Shown here in pieces: positions 11,817-23,210 of a DNA stretch of 64,000 nucleotides. Numbering within the stretch: position 1 is the first letter of the stretch; each line of letters starts with the position of its first letter. The notes below the pieces were generated by a model. It was not told where the DNA came from. It saw only the letters and a program-made list of their open reading frames with translations, and did not search any database. The DNA comes from Argentina anserina (lineage: Eukaryota; Streptophyta; Magnoliopsida; Rosales; Rosaceae). Where the stretch lies: assembly GCF_933775445.1 (NCBI RefSeq), contig NC_065875.1, positions 14,893,001-14,957,000 of the forward strand, written 5' to 3'. The translations under genes and the position numbers were made by a program.

Positions 11817-12046
11817 CCAGACTTGAGAAAATCTATATATGTAGGGTTTTTTTTTGTCAAAATAGTGTATGGGCTGCAGCCCAACTGACCCTTCATATGG
11901 ATCCACCTCTGATGCTATACATCACACAACCGACGGTTGATGACATATATTATTTTTCTGATTCCACTCACAAAACAATATCAACTGTCAGATGTAAGAT
12001 GTATACCATGCATCAATGTATGTTAGAATTTTCCGTAAAATTATAC

Positions 12047-12529
12047 GAGTGACAGTCACCGTCTTTAACTACCCGTACGCGTGGACCATCGAGAAGCACG
12101 AACAACACATCTGTGTTTTCACAGGGCTTCTCATTCCCATCAAGGCCCTCCTTCAAAATCTCCACCAACTTAGAAGGAGGGACAGAAACTTGGATCAGAT
12201 GGGTGCTTATTTTACCTGTGCCCGATCAGTATTCTTCTTCAAGTATTGTTTTGCAACTTAGGTCGTTTACTAAAGCCATCAACCTTGCCTAGGTCTGCAT
12301 GATTAATATTGTTGTTCTTGGATTCATGATCAGAACCAGTAGAGCAATTGGAGCTAGGTTTCTTTTCCTTCACAACTACTTTTTCTTGATCCGCTTCCTT
12401 TGGAGGCTGCGTACAATCCGCAGGTGGTGGCAAGAGACATGTCCATGAAACTTTAAATTTTGGTTTTGCATTCATTTTTGAATGCAGATATATTTCTCTG
12501 GTGGCTTGAATTGGTTGGTCATCATGCAT
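12047..12529 (-). pseudogene. Unidentified broken protein-coding fragment
   Basis: On the minus strand 12239-12529 gives a frame rich in Lys/Pro/Ser (KFKVSWTCLLPPPADC, then KEADQEKVVVKEKKPSS). After a frame change and one stop, 12047-12200 continues with a well-formed stretch VPPSKLVEILKEGLDGNEKP followed by DVLFVLLDGPRVRVV. Composition and helix pattern look like real protein. No complete start, stop or splice model fits, so I call it decayed. Family not recognised. Confidence 0.3.
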
Positions 12530-13066
12530 GGGACAAAAAGGTTTTTAGGTAAATGGTGCAAGCTGAGGGAGGACAATCAATAGGTAACAAACAGAGAGAT
12601 TCAAGTACAGAAGCCAGCTGTGCGATTGGTTGTAGTCTCTAATGAAGAGGTAATATATATCAAAGTCTTCGGTATCAATCTGCACTTCTGCAGTGATTAG
12701 GTTCTGGTTGCCAGTTCATTCAATCTTGTCTAAAACTCTATCAGAATGTAGTAGCCATTTTATTTAGATTTCATCTCAAAGGGTTTTCCGTTCGTTCGCC
12801 TCATCGATCCAACTTTGGTGGAGGATTCCCATCGTGTCGCTCCATATCACCCCCACGAGCTCCGATTCTACGTCACAGGTGGAGAGGAACTGCCAGAAAT
12901 GTTTCCTGCAAACTTTGTGAATAAGTGATAATGATGATATGCTTACAGATTTTTCGGCTGGGATCAGTTTCCTAATCAAACTAAAGGGAGATTCCCTACT
13001 GGATTTTGATGCGAGTCTTCTAATTAGTAGGAAATCTAATTCCTCGTGATGCAGTTGTGATACTCC

Positions 13067-13073
13067 ATAAATA
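13067..13073 (+). promoter_or_regulatory. TATA box of the glycine-rich protein gene
   Basis: ATAAATA in the context CTCCATAAATAGCGG lies about 97 bases before the ATG at 13170. The CT-rich leader CCCAATTCTCTCTG follows at normal spacing. Confidence 0.55.
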
Positions 13074-13169
13074 GCGGTCTGATATCTTTCCGGCCTCCCA
13101 ATTCTCTCTGTTTTCTCAATAACATCAGTAGCCTCTTTTACATATTTCAGTCGTGAAACTTTGGTGAGG

Positions 13170-13430
13170 ATGATGGGGAAAGTTGTGTTTGTGTTGTTAT
13201 TACTCATTACCTCAGCAGCTGCCAAAGGTGGAGGCGGGGGACACGGAGGACACGGAGGTGGAGGTGGGCGTGGTGGTGGTGGAGGACGTGGAAGTGGCTT
13301 TGGAAGACGTGGAGGCGCAGGTGGACACTACAGGGGCAACTCATCCAGTATCATGCTGTCTACATCGACTCTGGCTTCAACCGTGCTCGGTTACATGACC
13401 TTGCATTACTTGCTGATCCGAGCCCCTTGA
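13170..13430 (+). CDS. Small glycine-rich secreted protein, 86 aa
   Basis: Single exon. The first true ATG is at 13170; the frame is open slightly upstream only from a TTG. Residues 1-18 are a signal peptide (MGKVVFVLLLLITSAAA). Residues 19-57 are Gly-rich with His, Arg and Phe in short GGGGR/GGH repeats. The end (about 60-86) is Ser/Thr-rich and then hydrophobic, STVLGYMTLHYLLIRAP. Plant proteins of this build are cell-wall or apoplastic glycine-rich proteins; the hydrophobic tail instead suggests membrane or GPI attachment. It shares this tail with the truncated gene at 3-83 and its layout with 534-776. Exact role unknown. Confidence 0.7.
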   Translation: MMGKVVFVLLLLITSAAAKGGGGGHGGHGGGGGRGGGGGRGSGFGRRGGAGGHYRGNSSSIMLSTSTLASTVLGYMTLHYLLIRAP

Positions 13431-13847
13431 TTTCCATGGATCATAGCTAGGCAGGTTTAATTGAAACAATGTGGGTTTTCGCATGTGTTATAAGATACTT
13501 CTATTTGAAAATTGTTTATGGTAAGATGCATTTACTTTCGCATTCGTGTTTCCTGGGTGGCAGTACTGCTACTATGTCTTTGGGGAACTCGACCACTTTG
13601 TTTAGTCGGCTTTGTTTCAATTTGCTTTTTGAGGGCTAGAGGCACTTCTGCAGTTATTATTTACACACTGAAATGTACATTGCAACAAGTACTGTAAGAT
13701 TAGGGCTTCTTCAATTGGATTATGCAGTGAAAATGGTCTTCACACGGTTTTCACTTGATCTGGTTCAAAGGTCCACAAGTCGATCATATCAAGATTGTCA
13801 CTGGTATGTGGTATCGGATCAAGGTCCTCCCTCTTATTAGATACTTC

Positions 13848-13893
<46 letters not shown>

Positions 13894-14602
13894 GTCCATG
13901 CTCATTGCTCAGTGAGAAAACGTAGTCACACACAACAGAGCCAAAACTTTTGTGCTATCCCATCTCAAATATCATCCAACCATGAAACTCCCTCTCAAAT
14001 ATCCGCAGGGATGTAACGAAAGGCAACTAGCAGCATGCAGTTGCAATCTCATCATGCATGAGTTCAAAACTCTTGTATATACATTCATCTCCAAAATTAA
14101 AATCCAATTACAGGCAGCATAATGCAAGCTTATCTTCAGATATTCAGCACCCCATGAAGGGGGAGTGCCAACACGGTGATGAGCTTTTCAACTTGAATTT
14201 CAAAGAGCAAAACACACTTTAAAAACTAAATGAGCTTACCTGAATATGGCAGAGGTACTCATCCACAAATGAAGTGCTTTCACCATGATCAGAGCAAAGA
14301 ATCGATTGACATAATCTTTTCCATTGCTTTCACTGAAAGTCTATTTATCAGAGAGGAACATTGGCAAAACATCTCGACTTAGTTTAAGAATCATAAAACC
14401 AACATGTTCTGCAAAAAGATACACATAAGGGTGCAAGGACTGCTTCAGGATGAACTCAAACGAAAAACCAAATTTTCTATATTGAACTATAATATGTGTC
14501 ATTCATGTGAATGCAATCACTTATGTACTGTAAAGAACATATGTTGAGAACAATTATGTACATACTATACGAACAACAATTATCATAGAGAACATTGTTT
14601 TA
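13431..14602. other. Intergenic region with a (CT)n microsatellite
   Basis: Contains the probable 3' UTR of the glycine-rich gene and, at the right, the 3' UTR of the minus-strand BSD gene. The only structured stretch is the (CT)n run listed separately. Nothing coding recognised. Confidence 0.4.
13850..13890. repeat. (CT)n microsatellite
   Basis: Perfect CT dinucleotide run of about 20 units. Likely polymorphic in length. The 73-codon frame across it is an artefact. Confidence 0.95.
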
Positions 14603-15769
14603 TCATGATTTAGTAGCACCATCTTCATCATCATCTTCAATATCCCAGCTCAAATCCTCCTCTTCCTCTGCAGCACTAAGCCTCTTATGCAAATCAACTC
14701 TACTTGTGCTCCCAACAGCCTCCCCTTTCTTCTCATCACTGCTTCCAATATCTTCAATCTCATCCCACCCCAGATCCTCTTCCCCCGGCATCGAAGGCTG
14801 GCTGGAAACAATCGAAATATCGCTCTCTTTGCACGAATCCGACTTCGCCTCCGACTTGTCACTGCTCACAGACTGCCTCGGCACAATTTCAGCACCCACA
14901 GCATCATCCGACTCCTTAACTACTTCACAACTCCGGTCCCCCTCATCCAACTCCACACTCCCACTAGTACCAGCCTTCTCCTCCTCATCGAAATCCCAAC
15001 TCAAATCCTCCTCATCACCGGAAATGGCGCGCTTCACAAGCTTAGCTCTAGCATCCTCCAATTCCTTCAACTTATGCACTCTATAAAAATACCTACTCCA
15101 AAAGCTCCCATCATCAACCTTCCCGGGCACAATTTCCTCACGAATCTCCCCAATCACTCCGTTCTCCCTCACCAAACTCTCGATTTCCTCGGCTTTTTCC
15201 TCCAACACAAACCCTAATTTCCACTCCCTATAGCTCTCCAAATCCTCAACTTCCTCCAAGTAAGTACTCATACTCCCCTGAATGGCCCTAACCTGAGCTT
15301 CAAACCTACTGTACCTCCTCAAATCACTACCACTACTACTCAACCTCCTATCATTATCTTCACAATTGTTATTATCAGATTCACTTTCATCAGGCAAAAT
15401 AGCTTCCCTACCGTGGGAGATGATCTCCGCCGTCGACTTCCAGACGGTGCTTCCGATGTCGTCGATCGCCTGCCCCACCGACTCCAGCGAGACCTGAGCC
15501 ACCGACGCGCCAACCTCGAGCGAAGCAGGAAGCTCCTTGACGGCGCGTGAGGCCACCTCTCGGATCACCGCCGTCTCCTTCTTGAGGCCGGATCCGAGCT
15601 CGGCGAGATCGCGGCGGTAGGTCTGCAGCACCGACTCGGATTTTGTCGCCAGGGTGGTCATCAGACCTCCGAAGCTCCACGCGCCGGTGGTAGGGGAGTT
15701 CGGGTCGGGTTGGGGGAGGGAGGTGGAGTCGTCGTCGTCGTCGGAGAAGACGGACTTGAAGAAATCCAT
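14603..15769 (-). CDS. BSD-domain protein, 388 aa
   Basis: Intronless. I start at the ATG at 15769 (MDFFKSVFSDDDD); the frame is open further upstream but only with non-ATG codons. Residues 40-125 form an amphipathic helical region (TLATKSESVLQTYRRDLAEL, then SLESVGQAIDDIGSTVW). Residues about 181-240 are the BSD domain, with the diagnostic aromatic pair in SFWSRYFYRVHKL. The acidic tail carries three copies of EEDLxWD at 253-259, 330-336 and 370-376. BSD domains occur in TFIIH p62, synapse-associated protein 1 and plant proteins of unknown role; this one resembles the SYAP1-like group in layout. Nuclear or membrane-linked roles are both possible. Length is normal for plant members. Confidence 0.88.
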   Translation of the reverse strand: MDFFKSVFSDDDDDSTSLPQPDPNSPTTGAWSFGGLMTTLATKSESVLQTYRRDLAELGSGLKKETAVIREVASRAVKELPASLEVGASVAQVSLESVGQAIDDIGSTVWKSTAEIISHGREAILPDESESDNNNCEDNDRRLSSSGSDLRRYSRFEAQVRAIQGSMSTYLEEVEDLESYREWKLGFVLEEKAEEIESLVRENGVIGEIREEIVPGKVDDGSFWSRYFYRVHKLKELEDARAKLVKRAISGDEEDLSWDFDEEEKAGTSGSVELDEGDRSCEVVKESDDAVGAEIVPRQSVSSDKSEAKSDSCKESDISIVSSQPSMPGEEDLGWDEIEDIGSSDEKKGEAVGSTSRVDLHKRLSAAEEEEDLSWDIEDDDEDGATKS

Positions 15770-16866
15770 GTGGCCGGCGGCGGGGAGTGAAGGAGAGAAT
15801 AGAGAATTTGTATATTGAAGAAGAATCTCAGGAGAGAGCAAATCGGAGAGTCCAAGATGAGTCGGGAGTCCTCGTTTTCCTTATCAGTTGTATATAAATG
15901 ATGATAGGCACCTTTTGGTGGCGTAACATTTTTTTTTCTTTCCATCTTTACATTTAAATCCGAATCAAAAAAAGAAATTAATTATGTTAAGACCATATTC
16001 AATACATATCTTTGTGTATGTGTCAATAACATGTCAATGGCACCTTTCTTTTTTGTGGGGCAAAGAATTGATATTTTTTAAAAATAATAAATTTAATATG
16101 AACTGTTTTCATAAATTTCGGTAATGTAACGTGTAAAGTCAAATCATCCTCTAAATAGTCATAACTCATAAAGCATCCAAAATCATCGGACACAATGGAT
16201 GTCAATTCGATTAGAGTCAATAAGCAAGGGAAGTTGTCTATTCGCATTGTTTAGATATTTAGAGATCTACTACAAAACGTTTACAATACTTAAAGAAAAC
16301 TGTTTCGATTCCTTAAAAGCAATGTGCTTGTCATCATCCATCGAATGCTACTAAACATATTTGGCGACCAATTCGCCGTGAAAATGGCCTCCGGTGGAAG
16401 TCAAGTAGATTTGCTGATACACCTTTCGTCGTCTTCCGGTAAATCTCATTCCCATAACCCTATAGATTGTTGCCACCTGCAAGAACCAGCCTTTGACGTA
16501 GACGTGTAGTCCAAATCACATCAAAGTAATGACAAATTTTCAACATGAAAAACCTGTAGAACAAGTAAATACAGGATATAACTCATACCGTGATCTTAAT
16601 CACCGGATAAACAACAACTGCTTTTACAATAGCTTCTGTATCGAATCAAATTTCCTTCTTTTCTTTTTGGAAATCAATAAGATTACAAAGGGAAACAGAT
16701 CTTGATACATCCACACCTGCTACTGCACTGAAACCATCCCTGTTCCATGAATTTCTTTTTTCCTTTCTTCATTTTTGGCATACAGCGTTTGTGAGAAGAT
16801 CATTACCATAAACGAACTAGAATCCGAATGCAGGAATTCGGCTCAAAGGCAACTAGGACAAGCAAA
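15770..16866. other. Spacer between the BSD gene and the MO25-like gene
   Basis: Both neighbours are on the minus strand, so this holds the BSD promoter/leader (15770-16000, CT-rich near 15780-15860 on the coding strand) and the MO25-like 3' UTR (about 16560-16866). The middle (16320-16510) has a short plus frame without recognisable features. No gene supported. Confidence 0.4.
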
Positions 16867-19481
16867 CTAGTATTTAAGATTAGGCTGTTGGGTTACTAAT
16901 TCAATTTCCTTTATGATCAGCTCCTTTTCCTCTTCAAATTGGTCATCTTCATCACCTGCTCAAAAAGCCAATAACCATAAATCAACAAGGACATGAGAAT
17001 TAGATTTTCATGATCTTTTTTGGTGCTCAAATATATTTTACTACAGCTGATTTACATGGCCAGAAAAGTACCACCTTTTCCGGCAGAAAGATTCTGGAGC
17101 AACTCCGTCAACTTTTCATGGTTCTTAGCCAAAATAACCTTGACTTCCTGGGGCTTATTCGGATTAGCAACAAAAACCTGGAAAAAGAAAATTAGAAAAC
17201 TGAGAAACATGAGGAAACTAAGAGATTCAACACAAACGCGACATTCTCATGGCGGTTCTAAAGAGAGCCTACAGAAAGAACTCCATATTATAACCACACC
17301 CATTCAAACATACAAAATGCACAAAAAGATATTGAGACATTCAAATGACCGGCAAGCACCTTGAAAATGTGAAAGGCAGCAATCTGTATATTTTTGCTGG
17401 AATCCTGCTCGTATTGAATAACAACAACAATAACAAAATGTGAGATCACAAAAGAAATAATAGAAAATCCACATTTCACATGGTCAAAAGCTGGTTTTTA
17501 TGGGGTGTAAGTTCCTATTTGCAACAAGTGAATGTATAGCAATATAGCATCACCCAGAGGTTGAAACTGTAATATGACAGTGATTTTTTTTTTAAAATAT
17601 AAATAATATAACAATGATAAGGAGTCATAGAATAACTTAAAGAGAAGTCAATACCCTCAGCAGCATCATCATAACTTTCAAGAACCGAACTTCTAATATG
17701 TAGCGTTTCATTATATGAGAATTTGGAGGCTCCAATAGGAAATCCGTAAGAAGCTAAATCAACAAACAATTTATATCATTAGCAAATGTAATGGATCAAA
17801 AAAATTAAAGAGCAAACTAAAAATTTTTGCATAACCATAACTGACCTTTAAAGACTGCCTCCTAGTCACGTAGTTAGGAGATGTCAACAGTTTTTCATAC
17901 AGGTCGAAGAACTGGCACAGGAAGTTGTTATTAGACAATTGAAATATAATGCAATACATAGTTACCAAGACAATGGTGAAGAAAACCATCTCCATTGCCT
18001 ACGCCATGCAGCGGGTGGAAGAATTAGGGTCTTACATGTATTTTGTCCCCAGACTATCACATATTCAGATTATCATACTGTTCACCAAGATCTCTTGGCC
18101 AAGGAAATATCTCAGGTCTAGAATATTCAATCAAGAACAACATAATATAAAGCCATGCAGCAGCACTCGCCACCGGCTAAACTATAACTGAATAAATTAC
18201 GAGAAAGTGTGACCATACCTCATCATAGTGAGCGGTCAAAAATTCAGATACCACCATTCCATGTTTAGTAAGTAAATCCTGCCAAAAACTAGGTGAGGGA
18301 TGTGTGAACAAAGATTGGAACCGAAAAGCTCAGTCACATTCAGATAGGTACACCACATAGAAGCTCATAATTCTTACCTTAAAAGTAGAGAATGCATCAG
18401 AAGCTACATCAAAGTTAGGCAACTCCACATATTTGAAGAACAAAACAAAGCTTGCAGACTGCAATATGTATCTGAAAAATACTACAAAAATCAAAAGTGT
18501 GAATAAAAGAAACTGCTCACCAACTACAACGAACATAAACTATAAAAGAGAATAGGACAGTATTAGCTATTGTTAAATCTGTTTATAGACGAAATAACAA
18601 ATTTGAGAGGGGACTTGGTTGGTTGGTCAAATTTGGATGATGTGTTTGGATCAACTTGGATGATTCCAACATCTTTTTGTTGTTTTTGTTTTTTTTTGAG
18701 GGGAAATGATTCCAACATCTTTGTATAGCTGAAACATGTACTTTTCGGCAATCATTCAAATCTTCTTCTCTTTTTGAACCTAACTTAATGAGTTCTTCTT
18801 CTAGAAAAAAAAACAGAATGAGTTCTTTTACAAAGTAGAATGTAATGACATCCCACAACCACGACGACTGTGGGGAATGTAGAAATGATGAAATGTCTTA
18901 CTTTGCAAGAACAGGGAATCTGATGCAATCCCTCAACATAGCTCCAGAATTCAAGGCAATTTCCTTGTTATCATAGCTGCTTCAAAAAGAATCATTAAGT
19001 TCTGTTCAAAGTTAAACCAAATGAAAAAGAATGATGACAAGTATACATCACTGAACCAATTTTCTGTGTCATGGCTGCTGGTTAAACTATAGTAAGATGC
19101 ATGCTACAGTCCATCATTTTGAACTCAATGAAACTATGAAAGCATTAAACTTCAACAAAAAAAAAAGTAAATAACTAATACAGACACAGATTCTAGAATT
19201 TGGACGACATCACTCTCTAGTTGACCCGAAGGAATATCTCCGTTTACTCTGTTGCTTGATACTGTAATATTTACTTCCAGTGTCCTATACTTGAAACTCA
19301 TGTTCCATCAGCTTTCTTGCAAGACCTTATAATCATAACCTCATCTTTCTAATACAAACAACAACATAATTGCTTTACGGGTCACAAAATGGCCTTCTGA
19401 TTGCAATACCTCAGGGTAACTCTAAAATAAACATAGCCATGACAATTCTCCACACATTTGAGAGAGACATACACACATACA

Positions 19482-19520
<39 letters not shown>

Positions 19521-20278
19521 CAAACCTAAAGACATGGATTTATAGAAAATGCTTCAACAGCAATACTGCCAAAACCAATACCAAACTCACCTCGCAACGA
19601 GAAAGTCCAGCAATTCATAATGATTCTCAATGTACTGTTGGCAACAATAAGTATCCTCAACCTTTTGCTTCAACAATATGGACCAACAATGGACCAAATC
19701 CTTTCTCGCCTGCATCGAACACACTATGTCACCTTCTGCAACAAATGTTCCATATATGCCAGACAGTACTGAGACAAATGACCACAGCTTACTTCCCATC
19801 CCAGTATCGGCAACTTGTGAATTAGAAGAGCAAGAACATCCTCCTTGCATATCTCACACACAAGCTGCGAAACTTGTTCCATATTAGCTTCTGTCTCACC
19901 GTCTCCCACAAGCATGCATCTCATAATCCCAAAATTCTTCTCCACCTCTTCCAATGCCTGCTACAAAGTAAATCACATTGATGGATGAAAACACGCAAGG
20001 CTGAACTAACTTGCTTCACAATCTCTATAAGCTAAACCACACTTGACTTTACCCCAATTGTATATGATGAAGCAACAGAGTCGTCAGCAAAGGTTATAAC
20101 TTTAGGCAATCACAAGTGTAGAATTGAGATTGAGAAAGGGAAAGAGGGTAAGGACCTTTTCGAGGGATTTAACTTCGGCGACGGTCTGGGAGTCGAGGGC
20201 AGTGAGGCTGTCGCTAATGGCCTTGGCGACCTCCTGTGGGGTTTTGGGCCTCGACGGCTTGAAGAAGGAGAATGACAT
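16867..20278 (-). CDS. MO25: MO25 / Cab39-like scaffold protein, 345 aa, 11 exons
   Basis: Exons in coding order: 20278-20156, 19957-19793, 19709-19591, 18976-18902, 18471-18378, 18278-18219, 17911-17846, 17753-17655, 17404-17360, 17177-17075, 16955-16867. All borders are GT-AG and the exons sum to 1038 nt (345 codons plus TAG). The product starts MSFSFFKPSRPKTPQEVAKA and contains HGMVVSEFLTAHYDE, FFDLYEKLLTSPNYVTRRQS, FLLEPPNSHIMKRYI and SSKNIQIAAFHIFKVFVANP, all hallmarks of the Mo25 helical-repeat family. MO25 binds STE20-family kinases and acts as their co-activator; in plants it is tied to polarity and RAM/SIK1-type signalling. Length matches the family (about 340 aa). A (GA)n run lies in intron 3. 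Upstream of the ATG the leader is A/G-rich on the coding strand. Confidence 0.95.
19486..19518. repeat. (GA)n microsatellite in intron 3 of the MO25-like gene
   Basis: Perfect GA run of about 16 units, between exon 3 (ends 19591) and exon 4 (starts 18976). Not coding. Confidence 0.95.
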
Positions 20279-21030
20279 GATGATGATCAGATGGGAATCC
20301 AATTCCCTATCTCGATCTCCTTCTTTCTCTCTGACTCGAAGAAAATGACAGCGAAGCTTTTGGATTTGGTGAAGCACAGTTGTGAAGAGAGTCGGACTTT
20401 GCAGCTTCAATCTCAGTTTATACTCCTGGGTTTGTAGATGAAAGGTGAAAGTGACACAAATGGTAATTTTTCTTTTCTGGAGTTTTCTGATTTGAAGATC
20501 AGATTTCTTTCTTTCTTTCGACTAATATAGAAAGACGATGAAATTGGAAAATTACACTTTGTTTTTTATATGAGCTAGTGACAAAAATAAACACGGGTTG
20601 ATTTTGAAGGAGTATGACTAGTCTAATCCAAATGAGAATTTGTCATATTGTAAGCATATAACTGAGATTAAAGGGCAGTTGTTATTTTCTCAACTATACA
20701 AATAAATGAAGATTTGTCAATTGTGTACATTTCAACGAATAAGATAGGGTCTATATAGATCAAAACCCCTATTGAAAATGGAAAAATGGTGCTATTTTCG
20801 GTGTACTTCAATTATCTTTTTCAGTTATAATTACACTTTTAGATAATATAATTAATATCGGAGTCTCAAAAAGAGGGCACATGCAATTTACTATATTAAG
20901 ATCAACTTAAGTGGATATTGTGTCTCTCAAAACAATTTTTTTAATGCTACCGGCCTAGAACAAATATTTGTATTGATAAAAGAGTAACATGGATTAGTTA
21001 ACCAATTTAGTGTTGGATGTTCTTTTGAGT
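20279..21030. other. Upstream region of the MO25-like gene
   Basis: The first ~120 bases are probable leader. The rest is AT-rich up to the hAT element at 21031. No gene seen. Confidence 0.4.
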
Positions 21031-22755
21031 CAGGGCCGGTTCTGAGATTTCTGGGGCTCGAAGCGACGAGAAAAATTGGGGTCTCTTGTCAAAAAAAATT
21101 GAAACAATAAATTTTTTGAAACAACAAAACATAGTAATAAAACTTTCAATAATAATAAAATGTTATAATGTTTGAAACAAAAATATAAAAGTTACAAATA
21201 TCAGTACATTTTTACTCAAAAATTGTCATTCTTGCATTTTTGGAAGCAAAAGTGTCAATTAAGCATGAACACTCAAGCTTTTCCGCCAACTCATTTTCAA
21301 TCGATAACATAGCCAACTCATTCAGTCTTTCTTGAGACATAGTTGATCGAAGATAAGATTTGATCAACTTTAACTTCGAAAAGCTTCTCTGAGCACATGC
21401 AACAGTAACAAGTATGGTTAACAAAAGTTTGTAAGCAATCCAAGCATGTAATAATTGTTATCTTTACTCATTTCAAAGTGCTTACAAATTGTTGTTCTAC
21501 ATAATGTAAGATATAGTTCCATCATAACTGTTAGTAAAAGTAATATAACAACAAATATAAATACAAGTAATTGTTGTATTATATTGCAAAATTGCTCAGG
21601 TAATACATTGTCTCAACCAACAAGGTTTTGTATTGACTTACATTGTCAATATATTTTGTCCACAAAGTCAAAAGATATTGACTTACTGATATCCTTGAAA
21701 GATCAATACATTCTTAGAGGGGTCTCACACATAGAAGATTGTTAAATTTTCCTACTGGTGCTAAAGAAAATCAGCACTAGATACATACAAAAAAAAATAG
21801 AAAATGACAGTTACGACACACATTACATTACCCAAGACACAGTCTAATCTTCACCCAAGCCAATGGTCCTCTTGTAGTTGCTCCAAAACTTCAATAACTG
21901 AAACAGAATCACCATTTTTTTCGTATACATATATAAATCAGCAAAGCATATTCATAATCAAGCTAAGCTATATACTTGATGAAATGAGCCAATTCAAATC
22001 TACTTTCTTAAATCAAGATCTAAATTGATACCGCAAAGAAAATTAGATCCTAAACTATGACAAGCACGCACTAACATTTTGTTTTGGGGACTTGGCGTGG
22101 CTATCCAGCAACGAGACTGGGTACCATGACAATTTCTCTCCAATCTCACATAGATAAAAACGGTCAACAATTACTAGTGATCTAAATTAAAATTAATAAA
22201 TAGAAACCCTAACTCCCAATTTCACATTCTAATAACCCATATCCAAATTAATTATCCAAACTCTTAAAGTTTTTATTATCTAACGAAATTGAAATTAAAC
22301 TAAAATTGAGAGGATAGATAAAGAGACCGTCGCTGAGTTAGAGAAGACTCAGAAGAGGACATAGGTTTCTAACACTAAGATTGGGAGTATAAACTGTGAA
22401 AGCTAGATGATAGATAAGAGAAAGTTTGAAAAAGCAAGAGAACTCACCTAGAGGAATGCTTGGATGAAGAACGAAGACTGATGAGAAAAGATCTAGGAGA
22501 CTGAAGGGATCCTAAAAAATAGTTTTTATTTTACAAAGGTGAGAGAAGTGGCGTTCTAAATTTTGGAATCCCGTTCTTTATTTTGGTATTTTGAAGTCCG
22601 GCCTTTTTTTTTTCATAGCGTTTACCGTAAAAAACGCTGTCACAGTTTTTTTCTGACCCAGTTTTTTTTTAATTATGTGTATATAATTAAGGAGACCCTT
22701 AAAATTGGGGGCCCAAAGCTATTGCTTTAGTGGCTTTAACCCAAGGCCGGCCTTG
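21031..22755. mobile_element. Decayed hAT transposon, 1725 bp
   Basis: The left end reads CAGGGCCGGTTCTGAG and the right end is the inverse of CAAGGCCGGCCTTGG, giving short imperfect inverted ends. The flanks are TTTTGAGT (21023-21030) and TTTTCAGT (22756-22763), an 8-bp target duplication with one mismatch. Next to the ends are GGGGCTCGAAGCGAC and GGGGGCCCAAAGC, commonly seen in this plant hAT group. A transposase remnant is at 21212-21424 (minus). About 1.2 kb of the interior is non-coding. Confidence 0.85.
21212..21424 (-). pseudogene. hAT transposase C-terminal fragment
   Basis: The minus strand reads VTVACAQRSFSKLKLIKSYL, then RSTMSQERLNELAMLSIENE, the hATC dimerisation block of plant ZMYM1-like hAT transposases. 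Only this C-terminal piece remains; no catalytic region is seen upstream within the element. Confidence 0.85.
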
Positions 22756-23210
22756 TTTTCAGTATGCCATTTTTAGTATCAGTCAATAAGACAAGTTACC
22801 TCCTAATACAACCATGATTACCAAACTGAAGTAAAAAAAGGAACCATGATCACCAAGTCCGTTATTTACCAAAACAATCATGCTCAACATAACTCCGATC
22901 AGATAAATATTAACGCTAATCCGACATGTTTAGTAGATTCTTTCCCGGACAGTCAACACCTGCCCGCCAAAATAAACCCGACCCGATTCACGCCCGCCAA
23001 AACCTCACCTGAGTGTCAATTTCAGTGTCAAAAGTAAAAAGAAAGTGAAAAGGTCGTTGCCCTCACGAAAAGCGGCAGTTACTCACAAACCTTAGGGGCA
23101 TTCCGAACAATTCACACTCCTAGATCCTCACTATAAAACCCCAAACCGCATTTCCTTCCCTTCCAATTTTTCCAATCAAAATTAAAAAAACAAAATCTCC
23201 GATCAGTCAA
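22756..23210. other. Upstream region of the FBL4-like gene
   Basis: C-rich from about 22970 (CCCGACCCGATTCACGCCCG), then CTATAAAACCCC at 23131-23142 as probable TATA box and a CT-rich leader to the ATG at 23211. Confidence 0.5.

Larger units (their letters stand above)
9636..11911. mobile_element. Decayed hAT transposon, 2276 bp, with 8-bp target duplication
   Basis: Ends are inverted: the left end reads AAGAGGTGGATC and the right end is the inverse of CAGAGGTGGATCC. The element is flanked by a perfect 8-bp direct repeat ATGCTATA (9628-9635 and 11912-11919), the hAT signature. Inside, the minus strand encodes a broken hAT transposase (about 9845-10610), and a GC-rich inverted repeat sits at 11491-11816. 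A (GA)n run lies at about 11252-11266. Confidence 0.88.

Noticed and set aside
11441..12052. 203-codon plus frame
   Set aside because: It crosses the GC-rich inverted repeat and the hAT border; frames open on all strands there because of base composition.
12776..13225. 149-codon minus-strand frame overlapping the glycine-rich gene start
   Set aside because: It overlaps the TATA box, leader and signal-peptide codons of the plus-strand gene and shows no domain. I regard it as chance, though it is rather long.
14595..15217. Long plus-strand frames (163 and 176 codons) across the BSD gene
   Set aside because: They are antisense shadows of the Ser/Asp/Glu-rich BSD coding sequence; no start context, splice sites or motif of their own.
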